Shown: piece after piece, positions 62,860 through 64,000 of the stretch
Position numbering within the stretch: the stretch's first letter is position 1
Layout: each line of letters opens with the position of its first letter
Assembly: GCA_914767715.1 (NCBI GenBank)
Contig: OU612067.1
Location: forward strand, 16,807,001-16,871,000
Reading direction: 5' to 3'
Length of the DNA: 64,000 bases
Source of the DNA: Membranipora membranacea
Lineage: Eukaryota > Bryozoa > Gymnolaemata > Cheilostomatida > Membraniporidae
Notes under the pieces: model-generated
Databases searched by the model: none
What the model saw: the letters and a program-made list of their open reading frames with translations, nothing else
What the model was told of the DNA's origin: nothing
Position numbers and translations under genes: made by a program

Positions 62860-63000
62860 TATACACCTGAGGGTCCTGGGGGGTGGAACAATCAACCTAT
62901 GAAAGCTCCTCCAATGGGTCTCAAACCCACAACTCCTATGGTGCACAATCGCCTGGCAGAGGTTAGCAAGTGCTAACCTATAATGCTATTGACCCACCAA
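62860..63000 (-). repeat. tRNA-derived SINE family 1, inverted copy
   Basis: On the minus strand GGAGTTGTGGGTTTGAGACC, GGAGCTTTCATAGGTTGATT and CAGGTGTATACAC follow an A-box-like head ending near 62998. Confidence 0.72.
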
Positions 63001-63903
63001 TAAATTCCATTATCAAAATCTGTTGATATTACAAAATTCATCTCTCTACACAAGGGCAAACATTTTAAGTACACATTTGGCTCGCAACGAAATTAGTTTA
63101 TTAGACAGAGCTCCTCTAGTGTGAAAATTATGGCAACTGCCTTCAAGATGAAAGGCGATGCCATGGAGAGATCTGGATAGCCTCTGAAAAAATTACGTGG
63201 GCCGCAGAGGAACACTGTTTTTGGTATAATTATCATAACCTTGAATTTGGGTAGCTGCCTTTCATGATGGACGGCAGCTACGTAAGACTGGTAAGAAAAT
63301 CGACAGTGACATGTTGAGACCTGAAGTGCTATCTGCAAAATCCCATGACCATAAAACCTCAATGATCATGTGATGGTTAGTTGTTCAATTGCAAAGCAAT
63401 TGTTTATTCGTCAAATAATCTAAACAGCTTTCCCAAAATAGAGTCCAAACGGAACCTTTGTCACTGTACCTCATGTCACTTAACTGAAACAGCATGGCCA
63501 ACCAGAGCTGGGAATATACAAACATTGATCAGATGTATGAGCGTGTTACTCATAAATCTCATAGAATACCTTTCAGTCTGCAGCGAGCGTTACTGTCTAA
63601 TCAACTACTATCGATCTTGATATTAGACTCAGGGGAGCGCAACTCTGAATTCAGGAAATGAAGAAAACTTATGCAGTGTGTGTTTTGCTTTGAGCAACAA
63701 TGGTGTGGAAATTTTCCTGCCAGATAGCCTCACTTTATTTTTAATGTCAAAACAACCGGCTAGAATAAGAGAATTTTCTTTTATTGGCACTCTACAGGAC
63801 AGAAACATTTTTCTTGTACTATTATAACAATTTGTTTATCATTTCTGAAAGGACAGCTTGACCAGTCGCTAGCGTCGAGTGAGTGAAAACAAGTTGTGAG
63901 GCA

Positions 63904-64000
63904 GTCTTGAGACGTTGTACAGCTATCTTGGTACGTCTTGAGACGCTGTACAGCTATCTTGGTACGTCTTGAGACGTCGTACAGCTATCTTGGTACCTCT
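63904..64000. repeat. 31-bp tandem repeat running off the window
   Basis: GTCTTGAGACGTTGTACAGC plus TATCTTGGTAC is repeated at 63904, 63935 and 63966 with single-base changes in the GACG(T/C)(T/C)GTAC segment. The array continues past the edge. Confidence 0.9.

Larger units (their letters stand above)
56155..64000. other. Gene-poor right end of the window
   Basis: No exon could be supported. Short ORFs here lie in repeats or lack family features. Contents: a 2.9-kb foldback (56561-59473), a hairpin near 61988-62078, a family E MITE (62231-62450), an inverted SINE (62860-63000) and a 31-bp tandem repeat at the edge. Confidence 0.5.

Overview
This window is AT-rich nuclear DNA from an invertebrate animal. 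Its genes are split by GT/AG introns, intergenic space is large, and short palindromic elements and tRNA-derived SINEs are abundant. AAK1-type kinase, Misato, LIAT1-like, TRIM-like, GT31, fucolectin-type (FTP) and D8C proteins all point to a metazoan, probably marine, but I cannot name the species. Most single ORFs are shadows; the genes were rebuilt by joining exons with matching splice phase.

Layout: 168-3371 (-) holds the first three coding exons of an AAK1/BMP2K-type kinase that runs off the left edge. 6607-7744 (+) is a LIAT1-like gene, divergent from the kinase. 10410-10638 (+) may be the end of a small tail-anchored protein gene. 12161-14267 (+) is a secreted protein with a two-cysteine N-terminal module, a Thr-rich stalk and a fucolectin (FTP) domain; it has an in-frame stop in the stalk. 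19578-35220 (-) is a complete 13-exon Misato (MSTO1) gene of 574 codons, all phases consistent. Nested antisense in its intron 4 (30556-31806, +) is a secreted protein with the same N-terminal module as the fucolectin gene but a D8C (eight-cysteine) domain instead. 38110-43554 (-) is a RING/B-box/coiled-coil (TRIM-like) gene with an in-frame TGA. 47133-56154 (-) is a GT31 beta-1,3-galactosyltransferase-like gene. I find no convincing gene in 56.2-64 kb, which is mostly repeats, including a 2.9-kb foldback element.

Two themes stand out. First, terminal exons have been duplicated repeatedly. One tandem duplication interleaves the last exons of the convergent fucolectin and MSTO1 genes, and the GT31 last exon has a truncated, partly gene-converted copy. 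Second, two neighbouring secreted proteins share a cleavable two-cysteine N-terminal module fitted to different C-terminal recognition domains, which looks like an undescribed modular family.

At least eight palindromic MITE-like families and several SINE families fill introns and spacers. Notable cases are a perfect 50-bp hairpin with a 9-bp target-site duplication, and a pair of about 115-bp inverted repeats that closely flank MSTO1 exon 6.
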